Shown: positions 48,180 through 56,156 of the stretch, in pieces
How the letters are laid out: the number at the start of each line of letters is the position of its first letter
How positions within the stretch are numbered: position 1 is the first letter of the stretch
Assembly (NCBI GenBank): GCA_963726615.1
Contig: CAVSCX010000011.1
Span: 248,001-312,000, forward strand
Direction of reading: 5' to 3'
From: CAWDZK01 sp963726615
GTDB taxonomy: Bacteria; Actinomycetota; Actinomycetes; JACCUZ01
Length of the DNA stretch: 64,000 bases
The notes under the pieces: generated by a model
The model's input: only the letters and a program-made list of their open reading frames with translations
The model's database searches: none
What the model was told of the DNA's origin: nothing
Translations under genes and position numbers: made by a program

Positions 48180-49841
48180 TCAGTGCGTGAGCACGACGAA
48201 GTCGTCCCACGTGATGCCGCTGAGCGAGTCGGCCTTGAGCCGGCCGCCCCAGACGTCACGCACGCCGTTCTCCTGCTCCGCCTTGAGCGAGGTGGGACCA
48301 CCGGCGTTGTCGCCGATGTAGGCGCCGTATCGCTGCAAGGTGCGGGCGATCACCAACGCCTCGGGGGAGAGCCCGCGGGTGGTCAGGTCGACCGCAGGGT
48401 CGATCGCGATCCGCTGGCCCTCCGCTCCCCAGCCCGAGTTCCCGGACTCGGAGCCGACCATCGGGTGACGGTGGCCCGCCGAGGAGTCGGTCTCGACCAT
48501 GAACAGGTGGAGGACGTGACCGAGGTCGCTCCCGTGGGCGAGGCCCCAGTCGACCAGGTCACGCCGGATCACCATGGCGTCCGGGATGGCGCCCCGGGAC
48601 CGGAAGTTCACCCGGCTGTTGGACGCCGGGTTGCGCTTGTCGAGCCCGTTACTGGCGTGCTCGAACAGCCCGGCGCTGGAGACATGGATGAGGTGGTCTC
48701 CGACGACCTTCGACCGGGCCCCCCACACCGTCCGGCCCTGGCCGCGGTCGACGACGACGAAGGGCGAGTCGCCGGTGCCGGTGAGCATCGCTCCGAACCA
48801 CTCGGGTGCGTGGAAGCCCTTGGTGGCCAGGATCCCGACCTCGCTCGGGAGCGACCCGGTAAGCCGCCAGACCGGGTCGGCCGCGGTCCCTTCGGCGTAC
48901 GCGGTGCCCCACCGGTTCCCGCCCACGCCACGGATCAACGGGAAGGCGGTGCCCGCCTGCTCACGATGGGAGTGCATGAACGCGCGGAAGGAGGTCGTCG
49001 CGGCGGCATCGATCGGCGAAGCCGCCGGGGACCGGAAGTACGAGCCCGCCGTGTAGGGGAGGAACGGTGCACCGCCCGGGGCTGTGGGCCCGGGTGTGGA
49101 GCCGGCGGCGGGTCGGGTGACGGCCACGTCAAGCACGGCGGCAGCCACCGATGCAGCCGCACGCCGGCCGAGCGTGCGGGGGACCCCGATCCGGGCCGCC
49201 CGGGTGCTCGGTTGCGCGTCGGCCCATCGGACGAGGGAACCGCGGCAGCCGCCCGGGCACCGGGTGCGTACGTACGGCCGACCCGCTGCTTCCGCCAGTG
49301 CCCGCCCCCACCATCGGGAGGCCCACGTCGAGGACACGACCACCCTGCGGCCGCCGTCGAGCAGGACGACGGTCTGCGGCCGGACCTCGCGGACGAACCG
49401 CAGGAGCGCCCTCGTCTCCGGCTCGCTCGCCGCCGACGGGCCGGCTCCCGGGCCGGCTGCCCACCGCAGCGGGAAGTTGCGGGCCAGGTCCACACCGCGG
49501 GAGTTGCGCCGACTGCCGGCGCTGACGGCATCGGGGTTGAGCGTGCGGATGGTCCACAGGTCGACCGAAGGCGGCGGCCCGGCGCGGCGGAGCGCGCGCA
49601 CGACCTTGTGCCCTGCCCGCTGATCGCCGCGCAGGGACCCGATGACAAGCACCCGCTGGGTCGCGGCGGCCGACCCCCGCTGGTGGCGCACGACAACCGG
49701 CTGCCCGTCCACGGTGGACCCGATCCGCTGCGCCGCGGCGAGCGGAACCTCCGCGGCCGAGCCGGTGCCGGACTCCGGGACCGCCAGCAGCGCCAGCAGC
49801 AGCACGCCCGGGAGGAGGTGGCGGACGGACGGCATGGCCAC
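48180..49841 (-). CDS. Secreted M14-like carboxypeptidase homologue lacking zinc ligands
   Basis: A 553-residue exported protein: signal peptide 1-30, an M14-like domain (about 35-235) and a conserved domain of unknown function (about 285-553, ending ITWDDFVVLTH). The M14 scaffold is clear: QRIGSTVDGQPVVV, VDLWTIRTLNPDAVSAGSRRNSRGVDLARNFPLRW and ASEPETRALLRFV. However, the HxxE zinc motif is SLRGDQRAG (Arg71, Gln74), and the third histidine site reads VVLLDGGRR. Such a protein could bind but not cleave peptidoglycan peptides. It converges with the DUF1906 gene (28-bp gap). What the C-terminal domain does is unknown. Confidence 0.8.
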   Translation of the reverse strand: MAMPSVRHLLPGVLLLALLAVPESGTGSAAEVPLAAAQRIGSTVDGQPVVVRHQRGSAAATQRVLVIGSLRGDQRAGHKVVRALRRAGPPPSVDLWTIRTLNPDAVSAGSRRNSRGVDLARNFPLRWAAGPGAGPSAASEPETRALLRFVREVRPQTVVLLDGGRRVVVSSTWASRWWGRALAEAAGRPYVRTRCPGGCRGSLVRWADAQPSTRAARIGVPRTLGRRAAASVAAAVLDVAVTRPAAGSTPGPTAPGGAPFLPYTAGSYFRSPAASPIDAAATTSFRAFMHSHREQAGTAFPLIRGVGGNRWGTAYAEGTAADPVWRLTGSLPSEVGILATKGFHAPEWFGAMLTGTGDSPFVVVDRGQGRTVWGARSKVVGDHLIHVSSAGLFEHASNGLDKRNPASNSRVNFRSRGAIPDAMVIRRDLVDWGLAHGSDLGHVLHLFMVETDSSAGHRHPMVGSESGNSGWGAEGQRIAIDPAVDLTTRGLSPEALVIARTLQRYGAYIGDNAGGPTSLKAEQENGVRDVWGGRLKADSLSGITWDDFVVLTH

Positions 49842-49975
49842 CTCCAGTCGCCGGGCGACCGCCGGACCGGCCGCCCCGGCCGGGACTGCCGCCCGGCCGG
49901 ATGCCTCTCATCCTCCCGCCGGGCGCACGGTCAGGGTGGCGGTACCACGGAGAAACGTCGCGGGTTCACGCAGCG

Positions 49976-50470
49976 TCACGACTCCAGGTGCACGGCAGCC
50001 TCCTCGGCCGACAGGTCACCCCCGTCGCGGCCCCGGTCGGTGGCGACCTCGTCCTTCTCGTCGTCACCGTGGGTGCCCTCGTCCGGGGCCACCAGCCGGC
50101 CCACCGGTGCCTCCGCTCCGACCGCGCTCCCCTTGCCGTAGGCGTCGCCGAGGACCTCGTCGTCGGTCTCCTCGGTGCTCCCGCCGAATGCCCGGGGGTT
50201 GTCGGCCACGACGTCGTCCACCGGGTCGTGCCCGTCGCCGTCGGGCACCTCCTCGGCGAGCCGCTGGTCCAGCGACTCGCCCTGCTCGGCCTCGGCGTGG
50301 GTGGTCCCGAACTTCTCCGCACCCAGCGGCCGGTCCTCCGCGCCGCTGCCGCGGTCGCCGGCCGGCGTCTCGGGATCCTCGTCGCGCAGCGACTCCGGCG
50401 TCTCGACCAGCCGGTGGCCGTCGTCGTCCTCGGGACTGATGTCCGTTCCGCTCATGTCTGCCTCGCTCAT
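49976..50470 (-). CDS. DUF5709 family acidic protein
   Basis: A 164-residue acidic, probably disordered protein. The ATG at 50470 (MSEADMSGTDISPEDDDG) was chosen; in-frame starts at 50491 and 50455 are possible. Family blocks are ESLDQRLAEEVPDGD and the ending DEGTHGDDEKDEVATDRGRDGGDLSAEEAAVHLE. No membrane segment or cysteine is seen. The function of DUF5709 proteins is unknown. It is divergent from pafA, 101 bp between starts. Confidence 0.8.
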   Translation of the reverse strand: MSEADMSGTDISPEDDDGHRLVETPESLRDEDPETPAGDRGSGAEDRPLGAEKFGTTHAEAEQGESLDQRLAEEVPDGDGHDPVDDVVADNPRAFGGSTEETDDEVLGDAYGKGSAVGAEAPVGRLVAPDEGTHGDDEKDEVATDRGRDGGDLSAEEAAVHLES

Positions 50471-50559
50471 GCCGACCCTGTTACCCGCCATCCGAGCTCC
50501 TGACTCGCGACGCGGTCGGACTCCGCGTCGGCCTCACGGTCCCGGCCGAGCGAGCGGCG

Positions 50560-50565
50560 TACGGT
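50560..50565 (+). promoter_or_regulatory. Leaderless-type -10 hexamer of pafA
   Basis: TACGGT, 6 nt before the ATG at 50572. Confidence 0.45.
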
Positions 50566-50571
50566 GTCGGG

Positions 50572-51933
50572 ATGGACCGCCGGATCTTCGGACTGGAGAA
50601 CGAGTACGGCGTCACGTGCACGTTCAAGGGCCAGCGGCGGCTCTCGCCGGACGAGGTGGCCCGCTACCTGTTCCGACGGGTGGTCTCGTGGGGGCGCAGC
50701 AGCAACGTGTTCCTGCGCAACGGCGCCAGGCTCTACCTCGACGTGGGGAGCCACCCGGAGTACGCGACCCCCGAGTGCGACGACGTCCGCGAGCTGGTGA
50801 TCCACGACAAGGCGGGCGAGCGGATCCTCGAGGGGCTGCTCGTCGACGCCGAGCGGCGGCTGCGCGAAGAGGGCATCGCCGGCGACGTCTACCTGTTCAA
50901 GAACAACACCGACTCGGCGGGCAACTCCTACGGCTGCCACGAGAACTACCTCGTCGGCCGGCACGGCGAGTTCACCCGGCTGGCCGACGTTCTCATCCCG
51001 TTCCTGGTCAGCCGGCAGATCATCTGCGGAGCCGGGAAGGTGCTGCAGACGCCGCGGGGGGCGGTGTACTGCGTGAGCCAGCGGGCCGAGCACATCTGGG
51101 AGGGCGTGTCGTCGGCGACCACCCGGTCACGGCCGATCATCAACACACGGGACGAGCCGCACGCCGACGCCGAGCGGTACCGCCGGCTGCACGTCATCGT
51201 CGGCGACTCCAACATGAGCGAGACGACCACGCTGCTCAAGTTGGGCGCGACCGACCTCGTGCTGCGCATGATCGAGGCGAACGTCGTCATGCGCGACCTC
51301 ACCCTGGAGAACCCGATCCGGGCGATCAGGGAGATGAGCCACGACATGACCGGCCGGCGCAAGGTGCGGCTGGCGAACGGCCGCGAGGCGAGCGCGCTGG
51401 ACATCCAGGAGGAGTACCTCACGAAGGCGCGGGACTTCGCAGCCCGGCGAGGGCTGGACGAAGGTCACGTCAAGCAGGTCCTCGACCTGTGGGAGCGCAC
51501 CCTGAGCGCCGTCCAGACCGGCGACCTGGACTCCGTCGCCACCGAGATCGACTGGGTGATGAAGCACCGTCTGATCGAGCGGTACCGCGCCAAGCACGAC
51601 CTTGCCCTGTCCTCGGCGCGGGTGGCGCAGATCGATCTTGCCTACCACGACATCTCCCGGGACCGCGGGCTCTTCTACCTCCTGCAGAAGCGCGGGCAGG
51701 CCGAGCGGGTGTGCCGGGACCTCGAGGTCTTCCAGGCCAAGTCGGTGCCACCGCAGACCACGAGGGCGCGGCTGCGCGGGGAGTTCATCCGGCGCGCTCA
51801 GGAGCGCCGGAGGGACTTCACCGTCGACTGGGTGCACCTCAAGCTCAACGACCAGGCGCAACGGACCGTCCTCTGCAAGGACCCCTTCCGGTCCGTCGAC
51901 GAGCGGGTGGAGAAGCTGATCGCCAGCATGTGA
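50572..51933 (+). CDS. pafA: Pup-protein ligase PafA
   Basis: A 453-residue glutamine-synthetase-like ligase that uses ATP to join the C-terminal Glu of Pup to substrate lysines. The start MDRRIFGLENEYGVTCTF has metal-binding Glu9; catalytic Asp57 is in GARLYLDVGSHPEYATPECD. KNNTDSAGNSYGCHENYLV and IINTRDEPHADAERYRRLHVI are shared with Dop. The specific end FTVDWVHLKLNDQAQRTVLCKDPF is intact, and the Dop loop is absent. It stands 4.9 kb from prcA, after an inserted block, and leads the FKBP-pafBC genes. Confidence 0.97.
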   Translation: MDRRIFGLENEYGVTCTFKGQRRLSPDEVARYLFRRVVSWGRSSNVFLRNGARLYLDVGSHPEYATPECDDVRELVIHDKAGERILEGLLVDAERRLREEGIAGDVYLFKNNTDSAGNSYGCHENYLVGRHGEFTRLADVLIPFLVSRQIICGAGKVLQTPRGAVYCVSQRAEHIWEGVSSATTRSRPIINTRDEPHADAERYRRLHVIVGDSNMSETTTLLKLGATDLVLRMIEANVVMRDLTLENPIRAIREMSHDMTGRRKVRLANGREASALDIQEEYLTKARDFAARRGLDEGHVKQVLDLWERTLSAVQTGDLDSVATEIDWVMKHRLIERYRAKHDLALSSARVAQIDLAYHDISRDRGLFYLLQKRGQAERVCRDLEVFQAKSVPPQTTRARLRGEFIRRAQERRRDFTVDWVHLKLNDQAQRTVLCKDPFRSVDERVEKLIASM

Positions 51934-51987
51934 CCGGCGGCACACGTCCCGCGCAGCGGCGCGGTCGGGGCTGCCAGGAAGCCGGGT

Positions 51988-51993
51988 TAGGGT
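51988..51993 (+). promoter_or_regulatory. Candidate -10 element (TAGGGT) upstream of the FKBP lipoprotein
   Basis: TAGGGT lies 38 nt before the GTG at 52032, in the 98-bp gap after pafA. Confidence 0.4.
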
Positions 51994-52031
51994 GTTCGGC
52001 GATCCCACCCCCTTTCTCGACGAGGTTCTCT

Positions 52032-52955
52032 GTGCGCCGAACTGCCAGACCGCTGGCTGCCCTTCTTCCCGTGCTGCTCGCCGGCTCGCTCGCCGCGTGC
52101 GGCGGCGGCAGCGGTTCCGATCTGCCCACGGCGTCGGGGAAGTTCGGCGACAAGCCCAAGATCGCGATCACCAAGGACAGCACGCCCGCCAAGACGCTCG
52201 AGTCGACGGTGCTCACCGAGGGCGACGGCCCGGCGGTCGAGAAGGGCGACCTCCTGGTCGCCGACTACCTCGGCGAGACCTACGCCAACAAGAAGGTCTT
52301 CGACAACTCCTACGACCGCGACGTGCCCGCAGCCTTCCCGATCGGCACCGGCAGCGTGATCCCCGGCTGGGACAAGATCCTCGTGGGCGCCAAGATCGGC
52401 AGCCGGGTCCTCATGGTGGTCCCGCCGAAGCAGGGCTACGGCAAGAAGGGCAACGAGCAGGCCGGCATCAAGGGCACAGACACCCTGGTGTTCGTCGTCG
52501 ACCTCATCGCCCGGTACCCCAAGACGGGGACCGAGCAGAAGAACACCCCCGTCGCCGACCTGCCGGCCGGGCTGCCGACGGTCAAGGGCGACCCGGGCAG
52601 CGAGCCGACCATCACGGTGCCGGCGGACGCCACCCCGCCGAAGGCGCCCGAGGTCACCGTCCTGGCCACGGGAACCGGGCCCGAGGTCGCCAAGGGCAAG
52701 CTCGCCGTGGTCGAGTACACCGCGGTGGACTACTCCGGCAAGGCACTGTCGAGCTCGTGGCAGCAGGGCCCGCAGGGGGTGCCGATCGGCGGCGAGCAGC
52801 CCAGCCCGTTCGACCTGCTCGAGGGAGTGCCTTCCGGCAGCCGGGTACTGCTGACGCTGCCGGCCCAGACCGGCGCCGACGCCACGTCGGGCAGCGTCGC
52901 CGTCGTCATCGACCTGCTCGGCCTGCACGGGCCGGCGAAGGAGAGCGTCAAGTGA
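52032..52955 (+). CDS. FKBP-type peptidyl-prolyl isomerase lipoprotein, two FKBP domains
   Basis: A 307-residue lipoprotein with signal 1-22 and lipobox GSLAAC (Cys23). Domain 1 (about 60-165) has GDGPAVEKGDLLVADYLGETY, IGTGSVIPGWDKILVGAKIGSRVLMVVPP and GTDTLVFVVDL. Domain 2 (about 205-300) is more diverged, with STGLE-type core VEYTAVDYSGKALSSSW and VPSGSRVLLTLPAQ. It would help fold exported proteins at the membrane surface. Its stop overlaps the next FKBP start (GTGA). Confidence 0.9.
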   Translation: MRRTARPLAALLPVLLAGSLAACGGGSGSDLPTASGKFGDKPKIAITKDSTPAKTLESTVLTEGDGPAVEKGDLLVADYLGETYANKKVFDNSYDRDVPAAFPIGTGSVIPGWDKILVGAKIGSRVLMVVPPKQGYGKKGNEQAGIKGTDTLVFVVDLIARYPKTGTEQKNTPVADLPAGLPTVKGDPGSEPTITVPADATPPKAPEVTVLATGTGPEVAKGKLAVVEYTAVDYSGKALSSSWQQGPQGVPIGGEQPSPFDLLEGVPSGSRVLLTLPAQTGADATSGSVAVVIDLLGLHGPAKESVK

Positions 52956-53323
52956 GCGAGAAGCCGGAGATCGACTTCCCGGACGGGCCGCCGCCCGCCG
53001 ACCTCGAGATCATCGACCTCACCGAGGGCGACGGCACCGAGGCGGCGACGGGGAACACCGCCGTCGTCCACTACGTCGGCGTGTCCTACTCCACCGGGGA
53101 GGAGTTCGACGCCTCCTGGAACCGGGGCCAGACCTTCGCCTTCCCGCTCGGCGCGGGCAACGTCATCGCCGGGTGGGACCGAGGGGTCGTCGGGATGAAG
53201 GTCGGCGGCCGCCGCCGTCTCGTCATCCCCCCGCACCTGGGCTACGGCGACCGCGGCGCCGGCTCGGCGATCGCCCCGGGCGAGACGCTGATCTTCGTCG
53301 TCGATCTCGTCGACGTCCGCTAG
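52952..53323 (+). CDS. Cytosolic FKBP-type peptidyl-prolyl isomerase
   Basis: A 123-residue single-domain FKBP. It reads PPADLEIIDLTEGDGTEA, VVHYVGVSYSTGEEFDASWNRGQTFAFPLGAGNVIAGWDRGVVGMKVGGRRRLVIPPHLGYGDRGAG, and GETLIFVVDLVDV at the end. The active-site aromatic and Asp residues (Tyr, Asp, Phe, Ile, Trp) are present. There is no signal peptide. The GTG start overlaps the lipoprotein stop by 4 bp. FKBP genes next to pafA/pafB are common in actinobacteria. Confidence 0.93.
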   Translation: MSEKPEIDFPDGPPPADLEIIDLTEGDGTEAATGNTAVVHYVGVSYSTGEEFDASWNRGQTFAFPLGAGNVIAGWDRGVVGMKVGGRRRLVIPPHLGYGDRGAGSAIAPGETLIFVVDLVDVR

Positions 53324-53367
53324 GCCGCTCGGGCCGGATCGCGGGCCGGGAGGTCGCCGCCACCGGG

Positions 53368-53373
53368 TAGGTT
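53368..53373 (+). promoter_or_regulatory. Leaderless-type -10 hexamer of pafB
   Basis: TAGGTT, 8 nt before the GTG at 53382. Confidence 0.5.
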
Positions 53374-53381
53374 GTCCGACC

Positions 53382-54365
53382 GTGTCCGCGCACAAGACGG
53401 AGAGACTGCTCAACCTGGTCATCTGCCTGCTCTCCACCCGTCAGTTCCTGCTCAAGGAGCAGATCCGCGGCGCCGTCCCGCAGTACGCCGAGTGCCCGAC
53501 CGACGAGGCCTTCGACCGCATGTTCGAGCGGGACAAGGACGAGCTCCGGGACATGGGCGTCCCGCTGGAGACCGGCGGCAACGACGCCTGGTTCGACGAC
53601 GAGATCGGCTACCGGGTCGACCGGGCCGCCTACGCCCTGCCCGAGGTCAGCTTCAGCCCCGACGAGCTGGCCGTCCTCGGCCTGGCCTCGCGGGTCTGGC
53701 AGCAGGCGAGCCTGGCGGCGCCGGCGTCCCGCGCGGTGCAGAAGCTCAAGGCCGCAGGCGTCGAGCCCGACAGCGGCAGCCTGGTGGGCCTCGAGCCCCG
53801 GGTCCGCACCAGCGAGCCGGCCTTCGAGCCGGTCTACGCCGCAGTTCGTGACCGTCGCCCGGTCACCTTCCCGTACCGGACACCGGGTCGCGCCGACGTG
53901 GTCGACCGGCACCTCGACCCGTGGGGGATCGTGTCCCGCCACGGTCGCTGGTACGTCGTGGGCCACGACCGGGACCGTGGCGCGACCCGGGTCTTCCGGC
54001 TGTCCCGCGTCGCCGGTCCGGTCCGCGCGATGGGACGCCCGGGCGAGGTGACGGTGCCGGAGGGGATCGACCTGCGTGCGCAGGTGGCCACGCTGGTGCC
54101 CGCCCGCGCGACCGCCGACGCACGGCTGTGCGTCCGCACCGGAGCGGGGAACCGGCTCCGTCGCAGGGCCACCGCCACGACCCCCGGACGGGACGGGGTC
54201 GACGAGATCACGGTCCCGTTCAGCGACCTCGAGGTGGTGTCCGAGGAGGTGGCGGGCTACGGGGCCGACGTGCAGGTCCTGGACCCGCCCGCGCTGCGGG
54301 AGGCGGTCGTCCGCCGGCTCCGGGGCGTGCTGGCCGCGGGCGTTGCGCCGGCAGGCGCACGGTGA
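53382..54365 (+). CDS. pafB: PafB, WYL-domain transcription activator subunit
   Basis: A 327-residue protein that pairs with PafC as the activator of the LexA-independent DNA-damage response. The N-terminal winged helix has ERLLNLVICLLSTRQFLLKEQIRGAVPQYA and FDRMFERDKDELRDMGV. The WYL domain (about 150-225) has RRPVTFPYRTPGRADVVDRHLDPWGIVSRHGRWYVVGHDRDRG, followed by the C-terminal WCX extension. The end VAPAGAR and its stop codon lie inside the first unit of a 30-bp tandem repeat, and pafC begins 85 bp later. Confidence 0.95.
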   Translation: MSAHKTERLLNLVICLLSTRQFLLKEQIRGAVPQYAECPTDEAFDRMFERDKDELRDMGVPLETGGNDAWFDDEIGYRVDRAAYALPEVSFSPDELAVLGLASRVWQQASLAAPASRAVQKLKAAGVEPDSGSLVGLEPRVRTSEPAFEPVYAAVRDRRPVTFPYRTPGRADVVDRHLDPWGIVSRHGRWYVVGHDRDRGATRVFRLSRVAGPVRAMGRPGEVTVPEGIDLRAQVATLVPARATADARLCVRTGAGNRLRRRATATTPGRDGVDEITVPFSDLEVVSEEVAGYGADVQVLDPPALREAVVRRLRGVLAAGVAPAGAR

Positions 54366-54459
54366 CCGGACGTTGCGCCGGCAGGCGCACGGTGACCGGG
54401 CGTCGCGCCGGCAGGCGCACGGTGACCGACATCGCGCCGGCAGGCGCACGGTGACCGCC
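54341..54459. repeat. Four-copy 30-bp tandem repeat at the pafB-pafC junction
   Basis: Units at 54341-54370, 54371-54400, 54401-54430 and 54431-54459 share the core CGCCGGCAGGCGCACGGTGA. The last unit is 29 bp. Each unit holds a GCGCC/GGCGC hairpin and a GTGA stop/start overlap. The pafB stop uses unit 1; the pafC start uses unit 4. The 29-bp unit puts the earlier GTG codons out of the pafC frame. Confidence 0.95.
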
Positions 54460-55401
54460 GGGGCCACCGAGCGGCTCTCGCGGCTGCTGGCCCTCGTGCC
54501 CTACCTGGTGAGCCGGCAGGGGGTCCCGCTCCCGGCCGCCGCCGCCGAGTTCGGCATCAGCGAACGCCAGCTGGTCAAGGACCTCGAGCTGCTCTTCGTG
54601 TGCGGGACACCCGGCCACCTGCCCGACGACCTGATCGACGTGGACTGGGACGACGGCCACGTCTTCCTGAGCAACGCGGACCCCATCGCCCGCCCCCTGC
54701 GGCTGGGCGTCGACGAGGCGCTGGCGCTGCTGGTGGGCCTGCGTGCGCTCGCCGACGTCCCCGGCCTGCACGACCGGGACGTGCTCCAGCGCACCATTCT
54801 CAAGCTGGAGCAGGCGGCCGGCGAGGCGGGCGGGCCCAGCGTCCAGGTCCGGGTCGAGGTCGAGGCGCAGGGACCCCTGGCCGAGGTACGCCGAGCGCTC
54901 GAGACCGGCCGGCGGGTCCACCTGACCTACTTCGTGCCCTCACGCGACGAGACGACCGAGCGGGACGTCGACCCGATCCGGGTCCTCCTGGTCGACGGCC
55001 AGTGGTACCTCGAGGGCTGGTGCCGGCGCGCGGAGGACGTGCGGCTGTTCCGGCTGGACCGGGTCGAGGCGCTCGCCGTGCTCGACGTCCCCGCGGAGGT
55101 GCCCCCGGAGGCCACCGTCAGGGACCTCGCGGAGGGGATCTTCGTCCCCTCGCCGGAGGACCTGCTGGTCACCGTGGACCTCGCCCCGGCGGCGCACTGG
55201 GTGGTCGACTACTACCCGGTCGAGGAGGTCGTCCCGGACGGCGACCACCTGCTCGTGCGGCTCCGTGTCGTCGACGACGGCTGGGTCCGGCAGCTCGCGC
55301 TGCGCCTCGGGGGCGCCCTGCGGGTCCTGGACCCGCCCGAGCTCGCCGACGGCATCGCCTCGGCCGCCCGGGCCGCTCTTTCGGCCTACACCCGGTCGTA
55401 G
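54451..55401 (+). CDS. pafC: PafC, WYL-domain transcription activator subunit
   Basis: A 316-residue partner of PafB. The GTG at 54451 (in the last repeat unit) was chosen because it gives the family-typical TERLSRLLALVPYLVSRQGVPLPAAAAEFGISERQLVKDLELLFVCG winged helix. The upstream frame through the repeats stays open but encodes only repeat peptides. The WYL domain has RRVHLTYFVPSRDETTERDVDPIRVLLVDGQWYLEGWCRRAEDVRLFRLDRV. The C-terminal WCX part ends RAALSAYTRS. It acts with PafB at promoters of repair genes. Confidence 0.94.
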   Translation: MTAGATERLSRLLALVPYLVSRQGVPLPAAAAEFGISERQLVKDLELLFVCGTPGHLPDDLIDVDWDDGHVFLSNADPIARPLRLGVDEALALLVGLRALADVPGLHDRDVLQRTILKLEQAAGEAGGPSVQVRVEVEAQGPLAEVRRALETGRRVHLTYFVPSRDETTERDVDPIRVLLVDGQWYLEGWCRRAEDVRLFRLDRVEALAVLDVPAEVPPEATVRDLAEGIFVPSPEDLLVTVDLAPAAHWVVDYYPVEEVVPDGDHLLVRLRVVDDGWVRQLALRLGGALRVLDPPELADGIASAARAALSAYTRS

Positions 55402-55524
55402 GGATTCGCCGGCGTCCGGCCCATGTCCGTCGTCCGTACGGTCCATTTCTCTCAAGCGCCCTCGGGCGGCTGCCGAACACTCCCTTGACGCTCCGCGCAG
55501 GAGCCGACGGCAGGGGAGGGACCG

Positions 55525-55857
55525 ATGACCACGATCAAGACCTCGTGCCCCGTGTGCGGGGACGTGGAGCTGACTCCCGAGCAGATGCGCCTTGTCGTGT
55601 GCTCCCGCTCCGAGTGGTCCTTCTACGCCTTCCACTGCGGCACCTGCACCGACGAGATCCGCAAGCCGGCTGACGAGGAGGTCGTGACGCTGCTCGTGTC
55701 CGGCGGCGTCGTGGCTGAGCGGTGGGTCATCCCGGCCGAGGCGCTCGAGGAGCACCACGGCACCGCCATCACCTACGACGACGTCCTCGACTTCGCGCTC
55801 AGCCTGGACCGCGTCGACCTGCTGGCCTCGCTCATCAGCCCCCGCGTCCAGGCGTGA
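55525..55857 (+). CDS. Small protein with zinc-ribbon-like N-terminus, unknown function
   Basis: A 110-residue protein; GGGGAGGG precedes the ATG at 55525. Cys8-x2-Cys11 (TSCPVCGDVEL) and Cys38-x2-Cys41 (FHCGTCTDEI), plus Cys26, suggest a zinc ribbon. The second half is helical and acidic (AEALEEHHGTAITYDDVLDFALSLDRVDLL). It is a recurrent neighbour of pafC/tatA in this type of genome as far as I recall, but I know no function. It may be a small DNA- or protein-binding regulator. Confidence 0.75.
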   Translation: MTTIKTSCPVCGDVELTPEQMRLVVCSRSEWSFYAFHCGTCTDEIRKPADEEVVTLLVSGGVVAERWVIPAEALEEHHGTAITYDDVLDFALSLDRVDLLASLISPRVQA

Positions 55858-55882
55858 GGCCCGGCCCCCGCTGCGGCGGGGG

Positions 55883-55888
55883 TAGCCT
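55883..55888 (+). promoter_or_regulatory. Leaderless-type -10 hexamer of the 84-aa membrane protein
   Basis: TAGCCT, 6 nt before the GTG at 55895. Confidence 0.45.
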
Positions 55889-55894
55889 CACCTG

Positions 55895-56149
55895 GTGCTC
55901 TGGTTGCTCGTCTGGACCCTGCTCGTGCTCGGCGCGGCGGGCGTGTTCTTCCTGCTCGGCCGCGGCCTGTGGCGACGCTCGAAGGCGCTGGTCCGCGAGC
56001 TGACTGCCCTCACCGACAGGCTCACCGAGGTCGGTGACCGGCTCGACGACCTCGACCGTGCCGCCGCGCGTGGGAACGCGGAGTTCCCGCCTGTCGAACC
56101 AGCCGGTGACGTACGATCGGGACGCAGGAGTCCGCTACAGCAGAGGTGA
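55895..56149 (+). CDS. Small single-span membrane protein with coiled coil
   Basis: An 84-residue protein from a GTG at 55895. One membrane helix (about 2-23, LWLLVWTLLVLGAAGVFFLLG) is followed by a basic stretch (RGLWRRSK) and a heptad-rich helix (VRELTALTDRLTEVGDRLDDLDRAAARG), then a loose tail. No family is recognised. It ends 7 bp before the tatA start, so it may be co-transcribed with tatA; a helper role in Tat export is only a guess. Confidence 0.65.
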   Translation: MLWLLVWTLLVLGAAGVFFLLGRGLWRRSKALVRELTALTDRLTEVGDRLDDLDRAAARGNAEFPPVEPAGDVRSGRRSPLQQR

Positions 56150-56156
56150 CCAACCC

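Noticed and set aside
45718..48321. An 867-codon plus-strand frame overlapping the DUF1906 gene
   Set aside because: The parallel frame has the signal peptide, DUF1906 motifs and ribosome site; this one is Arg/Pro-rich noise.
54341..54459. CRISPR array
   Set aside because: The four units are contiguous, with no spacers, and overlap two coding regions.
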